DNA of 64,000 bases from Polynucleobacter parvulilacunae (GTDB taxonomy: Bacteria > Pseudomonadota > Gammaproteobacteria > Burkholderiales > Burkholderiaceae), in the NCBI RefSeq assembly GCF_018881715.1, contig NZ_JACVPW010000001.1, forward strand, positions 831,337-895,336. The letters run 5' to 3'. Each line of letters starts with the position of its first letter. Positions within the stretch are counted from its first letter, which is position 1. Shown piece after piece: positions 33,076 to 42,692 of the stretch. The notes under the pieces were generated by a model, which did not search any database, had not been told where the DNA came from, and worked only from the letters and a program-made list of their open reading frames with translations. The translations under genes were made by a program, and so were the position numbers.

Positions 33076-33118
33076 TGAGAATGGTTCTCAATATACCACT
33101 AAATGAGAATTATTCTCA
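33076..33118 (-). promoter_or_regulatory. Two Fur boxes upstream of the flavin-redox operon
   Basis: TGAGAATGGTTCTCA (33076-33090) and TGAGAATTATTCTCA (33104-33118). The second is a perfect 7-1-7 inverted repeat and the first has one mismatch; this 7-1-7 layout is the accepted core of a Fur operator. Their centres are 28 bp apart. They precede the operon reading leftwards from 33043, and are 77 bp or more from the start of the rightward gene at 33195, which could also feel them. Confidence 0.85.
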
Positions 33119-33194
33119 ACTACTAGAATGTCCACCCCATGAAAAATGGCACTCTTTTTGAGGTTTTAGTATTTGCTTGTAAGATTTCCTCCAA

Positions 33195-33437
33195 ATGAAC
33201 GCAGAGTCCCTGGAAAAATTGGTTTTAATGAAGATGCCTTTTGGCAAGTACGCTGGGCGTGCTTTGGCTGATTTGCCGGGAAACTATTTGGCGTGGTTTG
33301 CTCGCGAAGGTTTTCCTAAAAGCGAGCTTGGTCAGTTACTAGAGTTGATGCACACCCTAGATCACAATGGTTTGCGTGGACTCTTGGCGCCGATACAGCG
33401 GGCTCATGGCCTGCAGACAAAATCTCAATTACTTTGA
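33195..33437 (+). CDS. DUF3820 family protein
   Basis: An 80-residue protein of the DUF3820 family. The hallmark is MPFGKYAGRALADLPGNYLAWFAREGFPKSELGQLL (about residues 14-49), in which the PFGKY and W/FA...GFP parts are conserved. The family is found as short cytoplasmic proteins or as a domain next to nuclease folds; its function is unsettled. ATG at 33195 follows TCCTCC-like sequence, not a purine-rich ribosome site. It ends convergently, overlapping the endonuclease gene by nine bases. Confidence 0.75.
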   Translation: MNAESLEKLVLMKMPFGKYAGRALADLPGNYLAWFAREGFPKSELGQLLELMHTLDHNGLRGLLAPIQRAHGLQTKSQLL

Positions 33438-34463
33438 GCGGATGATGAGGGTGACGCGATTGCGTTCGTAAGCCACAGTCGCAGACTCAGGCGGACTGCC
33501 TTGAATCAGATTTGGTTGTAAATTGGCCTGAGCTTCGATTTGAGAGGCTATCTGGTTTGCCAAAGATTCATTGCGGTCATATTGAATCTGAATACTCGCT
33601 ACCTTGCCCGATTTGATATTGGCGATCACGCTATTGAGCTTACTAGCGGAGTAATCATCAAAAAAAACGGGGTACCAACCTCCCATTAAGGCTTGCTGAG
33701 CCTTGGTTTTTAAAGACTCCGGAGTCGCATTACTTGCTGCGCTTCCTTTGCTTGTTTCATTATTGATGGGCAAATGAAAATCAATCCCTGTTTTATCCAT
33801 CAACTCTTGATAGGTGATTGGTGGTGTCATGCGCGCTTCATTGGTGTTTTCAATCCAATAACCCCATGCACTGTTTTTGCTTGGGTCATAAACCAGCTTA
33901 TATAAATGACTTGGAATCGTGACTCGACCTCTGCCGATGCTGCCATTGTTTCCAGTCGACCCGGTATAGATGTAGACATCACCAGTCGCTCTTTTGACGT
34001 AAGCCCTAGTCGGTTCCTCAACATTCTTGGCCCAGATGCCCTGATTGTTTTGTCGTGCCTGGGGCATCATATTGGCCAAAGAGAAGGACTGGGCCATTGA
34101 ACGTTCATTGCTCATATCGCCAGCGGGGGCATTATGACCACGGTCAAAGCCGCTGCCACGGTAATCCGCGAGCAGGGATCTCTCTGCAAAAGGAAGTCTT
34201 GCTTCTTCATAAAACTGATTACTTCTCCGAGGATGTGGCGCAGAAAGCTGTTCTCTATTGAGCTTCTCAACTGTATAGATGGGTTTCTTATCCTGAGGGG
34301 AGTAGTAGATAGCAAAGCTATCAAAGCAAAGATCTCGCCCAGCTTGGGGTGTTGTCGGAATTTGCTGGGCCGGGAATAGGTCTTTGCAGTCGTCAAAAGC
34401 TGCAAGCACATTGAGCGAAGCACACAGCGTTACGAGGGCAAGTAGGTTGCGAAACAATTTCAT
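33429..34463 (-). CDS. Secreted DNA/RNA non-specific endonuclease (Serratia NucA type)
   Basis: A 344-residue exported nuclease with a signal peptide (about 1-21, cleaved after LAA). The beta-beta-alpha metal site is clear: DRGHNAPAGDM near residue 104 supplies the catalytic His in DRGH, and the Asn of NNQGIW near 139 binds Mg2+. It cuts both strands of DNA and RNA without sequence choice, probably for scavenging nucleotides. The C-terminal 80 residues (after about 250) are an extension beyond the usual family length. Possibly exported through the Sec pathway and onward by the type II system encoded in this window, but this is a guess. Confidence 0.88.
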   Translation of the reverse strand: MKLFRNLLALVTLCASLNVLAAFDDCKDLFPAQQIPTTPQAGRDLCFDSFAIYYSPQDKKPIYTVEKLNREQLSAPHPRRSNQFYEEARLPFAERSLLADYRGSGFDRGHNAPAGDMSNERSMAQSFSLANMMPQARQNNQGIWAKNVEEPTRAYVKRATGDVYIYTGSTGNNGSIGRGRVTIPSHLYKLVYDPSKNSAWGYWIENTNEARMTPPITYQELMDKTGIDFHLPINNETSKGSAASNATPESLKTKAQQALMGGWYPVFFDDYSASKLNSVIANIKSGKVASIQIQYDRNESLANQIASQIEAQANLQPNLIQGSPPESATVAYERNRVTLIIRSK

Positions 34464-34969
34464 GGGTTCTAAGTGTATGAGCTCTACTTCCAGTCTTTAT
34501 GCTTTTTGTCTTGAGCTAGCCTCGGGGCTAATAAGAAACGGGGGCCTCTCACGATCTTTCTAGAAATAAAAATCCATTTTTCTGCCCAAGTTCCTTGGTG
34601 AATGGTGCTCAGAAAAAAGTCTTGGGTTGCTACTACCCGTAGAAAATCCAGGGGGTTTAAGCACTAGATGTACGATTTTTAAAGCTTAATTTTTGAGCAA
34701 AATCGTAAAAAAGTCCCATTTAAGGTATTTTTTTATAGAGTGAAATTAGCGCCCCCTAACTTTTATAAGTAATTGATTTTATTGATTTATATATGCTTTT
34801 TAGGGTAATTATCAGTAATTCCCCGTATTTCTAGATCAATAAGTTATTGATTTGTACTTCCTTATTCTTGACTTGATATAAGAAACTTCTTAGGATGACC
34901 CATGTTTTTAAGATATTGCAATGCAGCATAAAACGGTAGTTCAGTTTTTTGAGGTCTTGCAAACAATGA
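34464..34969. other. Long intergenic region, no gene seen
   Basis: About 506 bases without a credible coding frame, A+T-rich in its right half. It contains an inverted repeat ACGATTTT (34672-34679) and AAAATCGT (34699-34706), followed by an A tract, which on the minus strand resembles nothing firm. Repeated TAATTGATTTTATTGATT-like words occur near 34770-34790 and TTATTGATTTG near 34843. The only clear signal is a promoter near its right end. Confidence 0.5.
34868..34896 (+). promoter_or_regulatory. Sigma-70 type promoter for the lytic transglycosylase gene
   Basis: TTGACT (34868-34873) as -35, 17-base spacer, TAGGAT (34891-34896) as -10. This gives a 5' leader of about 70 bases before the start at 34970. 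Confidence 0.55.
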
Positions 34970-35962
34970 ATGAGTAAATGTTTATCTAACAATTTGAGCG
35001 ATATGCAGAATGCGCAGCCAACCTTGTTGACTGCTAAAGAGCTGCTAGCGCACGCCATGGCTCCAGTCTACAGAGTCGTTAATGGCTTACTCGTTGTAAC
35101 TGTATTTATGGTGGTTGGTCTTTGGCTCTCAGGCAACGGTACAAATGCTGGTGCTTTTGACTTGGCCCGTATTCTGGTTCCAGATGAAGCGCGCCATATG
35201 GTGTGGAGCAATGGCTTTGGCATGCTCAACCAATACAAAGAATCTAATGAAGTAGCTTCTGCTCCAGCTGCCGATACTGAAATCGCTGCAGTGATCTATA
35301 ACAAGTCTAAGTTGCCGGCGACGAAAGGCTTGGCTAGTGCTAAACAGCAGACGGTAGCCTTGTTGATGCCTTCCGTGGCACAAATGCAGGTGAAATCCAT
35401 CTCTCATTTATCTGACCGTATTCCGACTTCAAAGATGGATCCTCAGGCTTTAGATAGCAACTTGATGGGTTCAATTCAGAATCAACGTGCAGTGGCAGAT
35501 TTCTTTGAAAAGAAATACAGCCTTGATCGCGCCAAGATTGAAGAGTATGTTTCCAATACCATCTTGATTGCTAAAGAAGTCAATATTGATCCTGTGTTGT
35601 TGTTGGCAGTGATTTCAGTTGAATCGAACTTCAATCCAAATACGAAGAGCCATGCTGGTGCTGAAGGCTTGATGCAGGTAATGACATCCGTTCACAAAGA
35701 TAAGTACGCACTTTTTGGTGGAACTTCTGAGGCTGCTAAGCCTGAAGTGAATATCCGCGTTGGCGCTTACATCTTGAAATATCTGATTGCTACTGCAGGT
35801 TCATTGCGGAACGGTTTAAAGTATTACGTTGGTGCTGCAAACGCTGAGGATGATGGCGGCTATGCTGACAAGGTCATGGCTGAAAGAAATCGTCTCATTG
35901 GCTTATGCCAGAACCGTTCATCCAATCGTTTAACGTTGAATGGTAAAGATTTACGTTCCTAA
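34970..35962 (+). CDS. Lytic transglycosylase, SLT domain, membrane-anchored
   Basis: A 330-residue muramidase that cleaves peptidoglycan glycan strands to 1,6-anhydro ends. One N-terminal membrane anchor (about 40-61) precedes a linker of about 120 residues, then the SLT domain (about 200-310). The catalytic Glu is in LLLAVISVESNFNP (about residue 222), followed by HAGAEGLMQVM. The ATG at 34970 is used; an ATG at 34966 in another frame ends at once in TAG/TAA, and ATG 35003 is a fallback start. GAGGT at 34951 is far for the annotated start. A terminator hairpin follows. Confidence 0.88.
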   Translation: MSKCLSNNLSDMQNAQPTLLTAKELLAHAMAPVYRVVNGLLVVTVFMVVGLWLSGNGTNAGAFDLARILVPDEARHMVWSNGFGMLNQYKESNEVASAPAADTEIAAVIYNKSKLPATKGLASAKQQTVALLMPSVAQMQVKSISHLSDRIPTSKMDPQALDSNLMGSIQNQRAVADFFEKKYSLDRAKIEEYVSNTILIAKEVNIDPVLLLAVISVESNFNPNTKSHAGAEGLMQVMTSVHKDKYALFGGTSEAAKPEVNIRVGAYILKYLIATAGSLRNGLKYYVGAANAEDDGGYADKVMAERNRLIGLCQNRSSNRLTLNGKDLRS

Positions 35963-36000
35963 GTAATGCTTTGCCTCACCTAAGTGAGCTCAAAATATAA

Positions 36001-36030
36001 AAAGCCACCCGAGAGGGTGGCTTTTGTTTT
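36001..36030. terminator. Bidirectional terminator
   Basis: AAAGCCACCC, loop GAGA, GGGTGGCTTT followed by TGTTTT. A 10-bp stem between the transglycosylase gene and the convergent FKBP gene. Confidence 0.9.
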
Positions 36031-36049
36031 ACTGCTATCAGTAAATGCC

Positions 36050-36397
36050 TTAGTTAACGCCGTGCAATTCCACATCAAATACGAGCGTAGCATTTGGAGG
36101 AATTACGCCGCCAGCACCGCGAGCACCGTAGCCCATCTCAGAAGGAATAATGAGGGTGCGTTTGCCACCGATTTTCATGCCGGCAACGCCTTCATCCCAG
36201 CCTTTGATCACATGTCCAGCGCCCAGAGGAAAGCTAAACAGTTGGCCACGATCTAGGGAGCTATCAAACTTTTGACCTTTGTGATCAGCTGCTTTTTCAT
36301 CATAAAGCCAGCCGGTGTAATGTACGTCCACATGATTACCTTTTGTAGCTTCCTTGCCTTCACCAACAACGGTATCGATTTTTTTGAGTTCACTCAT
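36050..36397 (-). CDS. FKBP-type peptidyl-prolyl cis-trans isomerase
   Basis: A 115-residue cytoplasmic FKBP with no signal peptide. It catalyses Xaa-Pro isomerisation during folding. Hallmarks: [51 protein letters not shown] (about 38-78) and [28 protein letters not shown] near the C-terminus. These include the Tyr, Phe, Asp, Val-Ile-Trp and Tyr residues of the FK506 pocket. Monocistronic between the terminator and the divergent gene at 36485. Confidence 0.94.
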   Translation of the reverse strand: MSELKKIDTVVGEGKEATKGNHVDVHYTGWLYDEKAADHKGQKFDSSLDRGQLFSFPLGAGHVIKGWDEGVAGMKIGGKRTLIIPSEMGYGARGAGGVIPPNATLVFDVELHGVN

Positions 36398-36484
36398 GAT
36401 GTTTTCCTATTTCACGCAAATTGACTGGCTAGTATATTCTGAGCTCTGTAAATTCTCACGGTGAGCTTGCTTTAGCTAAAACGC

Positions 36485-37501
36485 ATGACAAATTATTGGG
36501 CAAATACTGCATATAGCACCCTGTCAATCAGTCCTGATCATCAGCTACTGGTAACGGATGACTTCTTGCGCACTTATATGGATAGACCCGAACTGCAGCT
36601 GGTTCCAGAATCCTGTGCTGCAGAGCGGGCATTACACCAGCGCTTAACTGAGAGCCCTCGCTCTGAAGTGCTGGAGACTGAAATTGCTGCGATGGCCGAT
36701 GAGGATATTCAGGAAAACTACCGTGTTTGGTTGCGTTATCGGGCGCGCTTAGTAGCTGCAAGTTCTCTAGAGAGTTTCTATATGAGCTTGTTCAAGGGAG
36801 AAGGGGTTGATGTTCCCCCCCTGTTTATTGCCCAGCTCGCGCAAATTTTTATCAGACATATCTCGGGTAATGAGGCGCATCCATTAGAAGTGCGAATGGG
36901 TGAGCTCTTTTTTAGGACGCAGAAAATTAGTGTTGTCGAAGACGGAATTGTCATGGGCGCTGATGAGGAGGTAGTTGCTCGGAATGCCCAGGCAAGCGAT
37001 ACCGGCAACATTATGGATTTGCTGAAGGGCAAGTCCATGACGATGCGATCTGCCGACCTGGATGTCCTTCATGAAGACAACGCGGACATTTATTGGGATC
37101 GGAACGAAGATTTTGATTTGGCAGTCCAGCTGAATTTTGGTCATGAGCCAATTAATCATTTCTGCCGTGTTTTAGAAAAGTGGATCAAGCATTTTTTGGG
37201 CATCAGCGTGCGCATTACCCCGATGCAGCAAATTACTGACCCTAAGTGGTCTTGGCATGTTGGCTTAGATGCGGCCGCTACCGGAATACTCAATAAGCTC
37301 TACAACAAGGAGTTGGTAGAGGCTGATGAGTTACAAAAAGTGATTTGTCTATTCCGTCTAGACTTTATTGATGAAGCGGCTATAGCTAAGGCCCAGGCAG
37401 GTAAGCCAGTCTATATGGCCATCGCCATGAATGATCAACAGCAGCTAAAGTTAAAGCCTCAAAACTTATTATTTAATTTGCCGCTGGCAAAAACTTCTTA
37501 A
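36485..37501 (+). CDS. Hypothetical protein (DUF6352-like)
   Basis: A 338-residue soluble protein with no signal, membrane segment or familiar catalytic motif. It starts MTNYWANTAYSTLSISPDHQLLVTDDFLRTY and has a conserved-looking WHVGLDAAATGILNKLYN near residue 258. Many betaproteobacteria carry this kind of protein; the DUF6352 name is from memory and uncertain. It is divergent from the FKBP gene and convergent with the MFS gene, overlapping it by four bases. Function unknown. Confidence 0.65.
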   Translation: MTNYWANTAYSTLSISPDHQLLVTDDFLRTYMDRPELQLVPESCAAERALHQRLTESPRSEVLETEIAAMADEDIQENYRVWLRYRARLVAASSLESFYMSLFKGEGVDVPPLFIAQLAQIFIRHISGNEAHPLEVRMGELFFRTQKISVVEDGIVMGADEEVVARNAQASDTGNIMDLLKGKSMTMRSADLDVLHEDNADIYWDRNEDFDLAVQLNFGHEPINHFCRVLEKWIKHFLGISVRITPMQQITDPKWSWHVGLDAAATGILNKLYNKELVEADELQKVICLFRLDFIDEAAIAKAQAGKPVYMAIAMNDQQQLKLKPQNLLFNLPLAKTS

Positions 37502-38694
37502 GCTGGCGTTAGTGACTTTTGCCGTTGTTTCGCAAGCCACAAGATTGCTAGGCCAGTAACAACTACTGGGGTGAGTGACCCCCAGTTCAGAATGCTCCAT
37601 CCGTGCGAAGTGATCAGAGCTCCTGATCCAAAAGAAGTGAAGGCCATTGTTCCAAAGACAAAGAAATTAATAGCAGCCTGTGCTTTATCTCGTTCATTGG
37701 GTTGATAAGCGGTCATTGCTAAAGAGGTGGCGCCAGTAAATAAAAAGTTCCAGCCGACGCCTAGTAAAAATAAGGCAATGAAGAATTGATGAAGATCGGT
37801 TCCGGTCAGAGCAATGGCAATGCAAATGAAGTTCAAGACAACGCCAACACCCATAATCTTCAATACTCCAAATCTCTGAATGAGCGAGCCTGTAAAAAAT
37901 CCTGGGGCAAACATACCAATCACATGCCATTCCAAAACGAGAGCAGTGTCAGAGAATGGCAATCCACAGATTTGCATTGCCAAAGGCGTGGCTGCCATCA
38001 AGAGGTTCATCACCCCATAGCCCAATGCTGCGCCGATGATGGCAACCATGAAAGCGGGCTGCCGCAGAATCACCTTTAGCGGGCGCCCATCAGACAGCGC
38101 ATGCTGTGTCTTGAATTCTTGAGGAAAGTGGATGAATTGCATAACGAAGATGCCAATGAATCCAGCGATCGATAGTGTTAGGTAAGCCCCCAGAAAGGCG
38201 GTATCAAATAGATCGCGAGTCCATGATGCAAGATTAGGTCCAATAACGGCGCCAAGAATGCCGCCGGCTAAAACCCAAGAAACCGCTTTATCGCGTTGCT
38301 TGAGGTCTGTTAGCTCTGCAGCGGCAAAGCGGTATAGCTGGCCATTGGCGCTGTAATACCCGGCAATAAAGGTGCCCACGACCAAAAGCCAGAAGTTCTT
38401 GCTGATAGCGGCGTATGCGCATAAAAGCGCAGACAGCATGGCTACTAATAAACCAAGTTGGAAGGAAATCTTGCGCCCAAAGTAGTTTTGGGACTTGGCC
38501 ACAATTGAGGTGGAAAAGGCGCCCCCCACAACATAGCCCATGACGGGTAGGGTGGCCATCCAGCTGACTGGTGCAAGGCTAAGGCCTACCAAGCCATTAA
38601 TGGCGATAAAAGTGACGTTATTGGTAAGGAATAGGCCCTGACAAATAATCAGCAGCACCAGATTTTTATTGAGTAAGGGATGCTGGCTGGTCAT
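37498..38694 (-). CDS. Major facilitator superfamily transporter
   Basis: A 398-residue transporter with twelve predicted membrane segments. The MFS signature between segments 2 and 3 is present as FSTSIVAKSQNYFGRKISF (about 59-77), and a related loop lies at TGSLIQRFGVLKIMG (about 265-279). It resembles YfkF/YttB-like drug or sugar exporters, but the substrate cannot be inferred. It is monocistronic, and its start is 235 bases from the divergent isocitrate dehydrogenase gene. Confidence 0.85.
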   Translation of the reverse strand: MTSQHPLLNKNLVLLIICQGLFLTNNVTFIAINGLVGLSLAPVSWMATLPVMGYVVGGAFSTSIVAKSQNYFGRKISFQLGLLVAMLSALLCAYAAISKNFWLLVVGTFIAGYYSANGQLYRFAAAELTDLKQRDKAVSWVLAGGILGAVIGPNLASWTRDLFDTAFLGAYLTLSIAGFIGIFVMQFIHFPQEFKTQHALSDGRPLKVILRQPAFMVAIIGAALGYGVMNLLMAATPLAMQICGLPFSDTALVLEWHVIGMFAPGFFTGSLIQRFGVLKIMGVGVVLNFICIAIALTGTDLHQFFIALFLLGVGWNFLFTGATSLAMTAYQPNERDKAQAAINFFVFGTMAFTSFGSGALITSHGWSILNWGSLTPVVVTGLAILWLAKQRQKSLTPA

Positions 38695-38929
38695 GGCTTG
38701 CAGTTTACGGCGAATTTGTTGCCTCTGCTGTCTTGGTGGATTCCCTTAAATTGGGCTTTATAGAGGCTTTTCCGGGGCAAAACCACCATTTTTGCCAGGT
38801 CCGATGATTTAAAATGGGAGACTCGCCTCATTGGTAAAAGGTGCGCTAAAAGCGACTTGCAAAATGTGGGTTAGAGAGCGACAGGGTAAAAACCTGACTC
38901 TGTAATTTTTCAATATTGAGGAAACATTC

Positions 38930-41164
38930 ATGGCTTCAGAGAAATCAAAGATTATTTACACGCTGACAGATGAAGCGCCGCTTTTGGCGACTTGTGCATT
39001 TCTGCCAATTGTTCGTACTTTTACGGCACCTGCCGGCGTAGAGATTGTGAAGAGTGACATTTCTGTTGCTGCTCGTATCTTGGCTGAGTTTAATGATTGC
39101 CTGACTCCGGAGCAGCAAGTTCCAGACAACTTAGGCGCGCTCGGCAAGATGACTTTATTGCCTGATACCAACATTATTAAGTTGCCAAACATCAGCGCCT
39201 CTGTTCCTCAGTTGCTAGCAGCTATTAAAGAGTTGCAAGCTAAGGGATATAAGATCCCAAATTTCCCAGAAGATCCAAAATCAGACGAAGAAAAAGCGAT
39301 TCGTACCCGTTACTCTAAGTGCTTAGGTAGTTCTGTAAACCCAGTATTGCGTGAAGGTAACTCTGACCGCCGCGCTCCTCCTGCAGTCAAGCGCTATGCG
39401 CGTAAAAATCCACACTCCATGGGTGAGTGGAGCCAGGCTTCCCGTACACACGTATCCCATATGCACGGCGGCGACTTCTACTCTAGCGAGAAGTCAATGA
39501 CGATGACTAAGGCCTGCGACGTGAAGATGGACTTGGTTACTAAGAGTGGCAAGACTATTGTTCTTAAACCAAAAGTCTCCTTATTAGCTGGCGAAATTAT
39601 CGACAGCATGAACATGAGCAAAAAAGCGCTCTGCGAGTTCTACGAGAAAGAAATCGAAGACGCATACAAAACCGGCATGATGTTGTCCTTGCACGTGAAG
39701 GCAACCATGATGAAGGTTTCTCATCCAATCGTGTTTGGTCACGCAGTCAAGATTTTTTATAAAGACGCTTTTGAAAAGCACGCTAAGTTGTTTGAAGAGC
39801 TGGGCGTTAATGCCAACAACGGCATGAGCAGCTTGTATGAAAAGATCAAAACCTTGCCTGAGTCTAAGCGCGAAGAAATCATTCAAGATCTGCACGCTTG
39901 CCACGAACATCGTCCAGCTTTGGCGATGGTGGATTCTGCCAAAGGCATTACCAACCTCCATTCTCCAAGCGACGTGATCGTTGACGCTTCTATGCCTGCG
40001 ATGATTCGTGTTGGCGGCAAGATGTGGGGTGCTGATGGTCGTTTGCATGACACCAAAGCAGTTATCCCAGAAAGTACTTTTGCCCGTATCTACCAAGAAA
40101 TGATCAATTTCTGTAAGACACACGGTAACTTTGATCCAACGACGATGGGTACAGTGCCTAACGTAGGTTTAATGGCACAACAGGCTGAAGAGTATGGTTC
40201 ACACGACAAGACTTTTGAGATCCCTGAAGCGGGTGTAGCCCGTATCGTTGCTGACGACGGCACAGTATTGCTCGAGCAAAACGTTGAAGAAGGCGATATC
40301 TGGCGTATGTGTCAGTGCAAAGATGCGCCGATTCGTGACTGGGTTAAGTTGGCTGTAAATCGTGCGCGCCTTTCTAATACTCCAGCAGTGTTCTGGCTTG
40401 ATGAGTACCGCCCACACGAGGCTGAGTTGATTAAGAAGGTCAAGACTTACCTTAAAGATTATGATCTCACGGGTGTAGATATTCAAATCATGTCTCAGGT
40501 TCGCGCAATGCGTTACACCTTAGAGCGCGTTATCCGTGGCAAGGATACTATTTCTGTGACCGGTAATATTTTGCGTGACTACCTCACTGATTTATTCCCA
40601 ATTATGGAATTAGGTACCAGCGCAAAGATGTTGTCTATCGTGCCATTGATGGCTGGTGGTGGCTTGTTCGAAACAGGCGCAGGCGGCTCTGCTCCTAAGC
40701 ACGTTCAACAGTTGGTGGAAGAAAATCACTTGCGTTGGGATTCGCTGGGCGAGTTCTTGGCTTTAGCGGTATCTCTTGAAGATATTGGCGACAAGACAGG
40801 AAACAATAAAGTCAAAATCTTGGCTCGTACTTTAGACGAAGCGACAGGTAAGTTATTGGATAACAATAAGTCACCTTCACCACGCACTGGTGAGTTGGAT
40901 AACCGCGGAAGCCAGTTCTACTTGGCAATGTACTGGGCCGAGGCTTTGGCCGCACAAACCGAAGATAAAGAATTGCAAGCTTACTTTGCGCCTTTAGCAA
41001 AATCCTTGATTGAGAATGAAAAGAAAATCGCGGATGAGCTGAAAGCAGTTCAAGGCAAGCCAGCTGATATCGGTGGTTACTTTGTGGCTGATCCAGAAAA
41101 GTGCAAAGCCGTAATGCGTCCTAGCGCCACCTTTAATGCAGCTTTGAAGGCGGCAAGAGCGTAA
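38930..41164 (+). CDS. icd: NADP-dependent isocitrate dehydrogenase, monomeric type
   Basis: A 744-residue single-chain enzyme that converts isocitrate to 2-oxoglutarate and CO2 with NADP+ in the TCA cycle. The length and sequence fit the monomeric IDH family (about 740 residues), not the dimeric 415-residue type. Recognised parts: [23 protein letters not shown] at the start, [21 protein letters not shown] near residue 137 and [23 protein letters not shown] near 650. The codon use is strongly biased, consistent with high expression. AGGAAAC just before ATG 38930 gives a ribosome site. The leader of 235 bases has a small CAGG-N7-CCTG repeat. Confidence 0.95.
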   Translation: MASEKSKIIYTLTDEAPLLATCAFLPIVRTFTAPAGVEIVKSDISVAARILAEFNDCLTPEQQVPDNLGALGKMTLLPDTNIIKLPNISASVPQLLAAIKELQAKGYKIPNFPEDPKSDEEKAIRTRYSKCLGSSVNPVLREGNSDRRAPPAVKRYARKNPHSMGEWSQASRTHVSHMHGGDFYSSEKSMTMTKACDVKMDLVTKSGKTIVLKPKVSLLAGEIIDSMNMSKKALCEFYEKEIEDAYKTGMMLSLHVKATMMKVSHPIVFGHAVKIFYKDAFEKHAKLFEELGVNANNGMSSLYEKIKTLPESKREEIIQDLHACHEHRPALAMVDSAKGITNLHSPSDVIVDASMPAMIRVGGKMWGADGRLHDTKAVIPESTFARIYQEMINFCKTHGNFDPTTMGTVPNVGLMAQQAEEYGSHDKTFEIPEAGVARIVADDGTVLLEQNVEEGDIWRMCQCKDAPIRDWVKLAVNRARLSNTPAVFWLDEYRPHEAELIKKVKTYLKDYDLTGVDIQIMSQVRAMRYTLERVIRGKDTISVTGNILRDYLTDLFPIMELGTSAKMLSIVPLMAGGGLFETGAGGSAPKHVQQLVEENHLRWDSLGEFLALAVSLEDIGDKTGNNKVKILARTLDEATGKLLDNNKSPSPRTGELDNRGSQFYLAMYWAEALAAQTEDKELQAYFAPLAKSLIENEKKIADELKAVQGKPADIGGYFVADPEKCKAVMRPSATFNAALKAARA

Positions 41165-41211
41165 TAGGTAGAAGTGCTAAGTACATAATTTTTAGATTAG
41201 ATTTAATATTT

Positions 41212-41240
41212 AAAGGCAAATCCTCGGGTTTGCCTTTTTT
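41212..41240 (+). terminator. Terminator after isocitrate dehydrogenase
   Basis: AAAGGCAAA (41212-41220), loop TCCTCGGG with inner pairs, TTTGCC followed by six T residues. Good rho-independent form for the upstream gene. Confidence 0.85.
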
Positions 41241-41264
41241 ATTTGTAATCTTTATTTCTAAGTT

Positions 41265-41672
41265 ATGCCAAAACCAAAAGACCTGGTGGAATTGAGTTAT
41301 CTGAGCGAAGCAGTCTCGGATATGTCCTTTCTTGGTCTAATGCGATTGCTAGAGTCTGCGCGTACGTTTAATCAAAATAATGGCATTACCGGAATCCTTC
41401 TATATGACAACCAGCAGTTTGGTCAAATCATCGAGGGCGAGCGCGCTAATGTCATGAAAGCTTGGAAACGGATTCAGGACGATGAGCGTCATCACCGGGT
41501 TGAGTTGTTGGAGATTCGTGAGATTTCAGAGCGCAACTTCCCCGAATGGCTACTACGTTTTTATGGTGGCGAGACATTAACTCGTGACTACCCAGCGCTG
41601 GCCGATATGGTTGGTGGCATGGATAAGCATAGTCTTGCCTTGATGAATAAAATGCGCGCGAGCCAGGTTTAA
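41265..41672 (+). CDS. BLUF-domain blue-light photoreceptor
   Basis: A 135-residue single BLUF domain that senses blue light with FAD. The key residues are all present with the exact spacing of AppA: Tyr12 (AppA Tyr21), Asn36 (Asn45) and Gln54 (Gln63), plus Trp95 (Trp104). The position equal to AppA Met106 is Leu97, which may change signalling. There is no output domain, so it must act by binding another protein. Short BLUF proteins without output are common. The msrP gene follows after 55 bases with no terminator seen, so they may be co-transcribed. Confidence 0.93.
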   Translation: MPKPKDLVELSYLSEAVSDMSFLGLMRLLESARTFNQNNGITGILLYDNQQFGQIIEGERANVMKAWKRIQDDERHHRVELLEIREISERNFPEWLLRFYGGETLTRDYPALADMVGGMDKHSLALMNKMRASQV

Positions 41673-41727
41673 GCAAGAATTTTCCATCGGTAGCAAAATA
41701 GATCGATTACCTATATAGGGGGCGCAT

Positions 41728-42690
41728 ATGCGTTTTATCGATAAGACCATTCTTCCGAGTGATATCACTCCTAGGGAAGTGTTTGAAAACCGCCGCAAGA
41801 TCATTAAAACTGCTGCCGCAGGAGGCTTTGGCATGGCCTTGGCGCCTTGGTTCTCCAGAGAGGCGCTTGCGGCCAATCCAGAAAAACTCGCCGCCACGCT
41901 CAATCCTGCATTTGCAGATAAAGATGGCCTTACTGCATATAAGTACATCACGAGCTATAACAATTTTTATGAGTTTGGCACTGATAAAGCAGATCCTGCC
42001 GCGCATGCTGACACTCTACAAACTCACCCCTGGACAATATCCATTGAGGGCTTGGTAAAAAAGCCAATGACGCTTGATATTGACGCGCTTCTGAAGTTAG
42101 CTCCGATGGAGGAGCGTATTTATCGGATGCGTTGTGTTGAGGGTTGGTCTATGGTTATTCCTTGGGATGGTTACTCACTCTCAAAACTGATTACTAAGGT
42201 GGAGCCCCTCAGTTCAGCGAAATACGTTGAATTTATTTCCTTGGCCGATCGCAAGCAAATGCTGGGAGTGAAAAGCAACATCATTGATTGGCCCTACCGT
42301 GAAGGTTTGCGCATGGATGAAGCCATGAATCCATTAACACTTCTGACATTTGGTTTATACGGTGAAGTCTTGCCTAAGCAAAATGGCGCCCCCGTACGCA
42401 TTGTGGTGCCCTGGAAGTATGGCTTTAAGAGTGCAAAGTCGATTGTCAAAATTCGCTTTACAGAAGAAATGCCTAAGACCAGCTGGAATCAATTTGATGC
42501 TCGCGAGTATGGGTTCTATTCCAACGTTAATCCTCAGGTGGATCATCCGCGTTGGAGTCAAGCAGTTGAGCGACGCATTGGCGATCCTAAGGGCATGTTT
42601 GCGCCAAAGATTAAAACCCAGATGTTTAATGGTTATGGTGAACAGGTGGCCAGTATGTACGCCGGAATGGATCTGAAGAAGTACTATTAA
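41728..42690 (+). CDS. msrP: Periplasmic protein-methionine-sulfoxide reductase, catalytic subunit MsrP
   Basis: A molybdenum enzyme (320 residues) that repairs oxidised methionine in envelope proteins. A twin-arginine signal is visible (RRKIIK near residues 32-37, with [12 protein letters not shown] after it). The SUOX-like fold shows the molybdenum ligand Cys136 in [10 protein letters not shown] and the C-terminal [19 protein letters not shown] region. It needs molybdopterin, whose genes moaA, mobA and moeA are 17 kb to the right. Its membrane partner MsrQ is not next door but near 50717. The lipocalin gene follows after two bases. Confidence 0.94.
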   Translation: MRFIDKTILPSDITPREVFENRRKIIKTAAAGGFGMALAPWFSREALAANPEKLAATLNPAFADKDGLTAYKYITSYNNFYEFGTDKADPAAHADTLQTHPWTISIEGLVKKPMTLDIDALLKLAPMEERIYRMRCVEGWSMVIPWDGYSLSKLITKVEPLSSAKYVEFISLADRKQMLGVKSNIIDWPYREGLRMDEAMNPLTLLTFGLYGEVLPKQNGAPVRIVVPWKYGFKSAKSIVKIRFTEEMPKTSWNQFDAREYGFYSNVNPQVDHPRWSQAVERRIGDPKGMFAPKIKTQMFNGYGEQVASMYAGMDLKKYY

Positions 42691-42692
42691 AA

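Noticed and set aside
38882..38896. CAGG-N7-CCTG repeat in the isocitrate dehydrogenase leader
   Set aside because: Only 4-bp arms, expected by chance.
39584..40123. A 179-codon frame on the minus strand inside the isocitrate dehydrogenase gene
   Set aside because: It mirrors a strongly codon-biased gene; no ribosome site or known motif, so it is a shadow reading.
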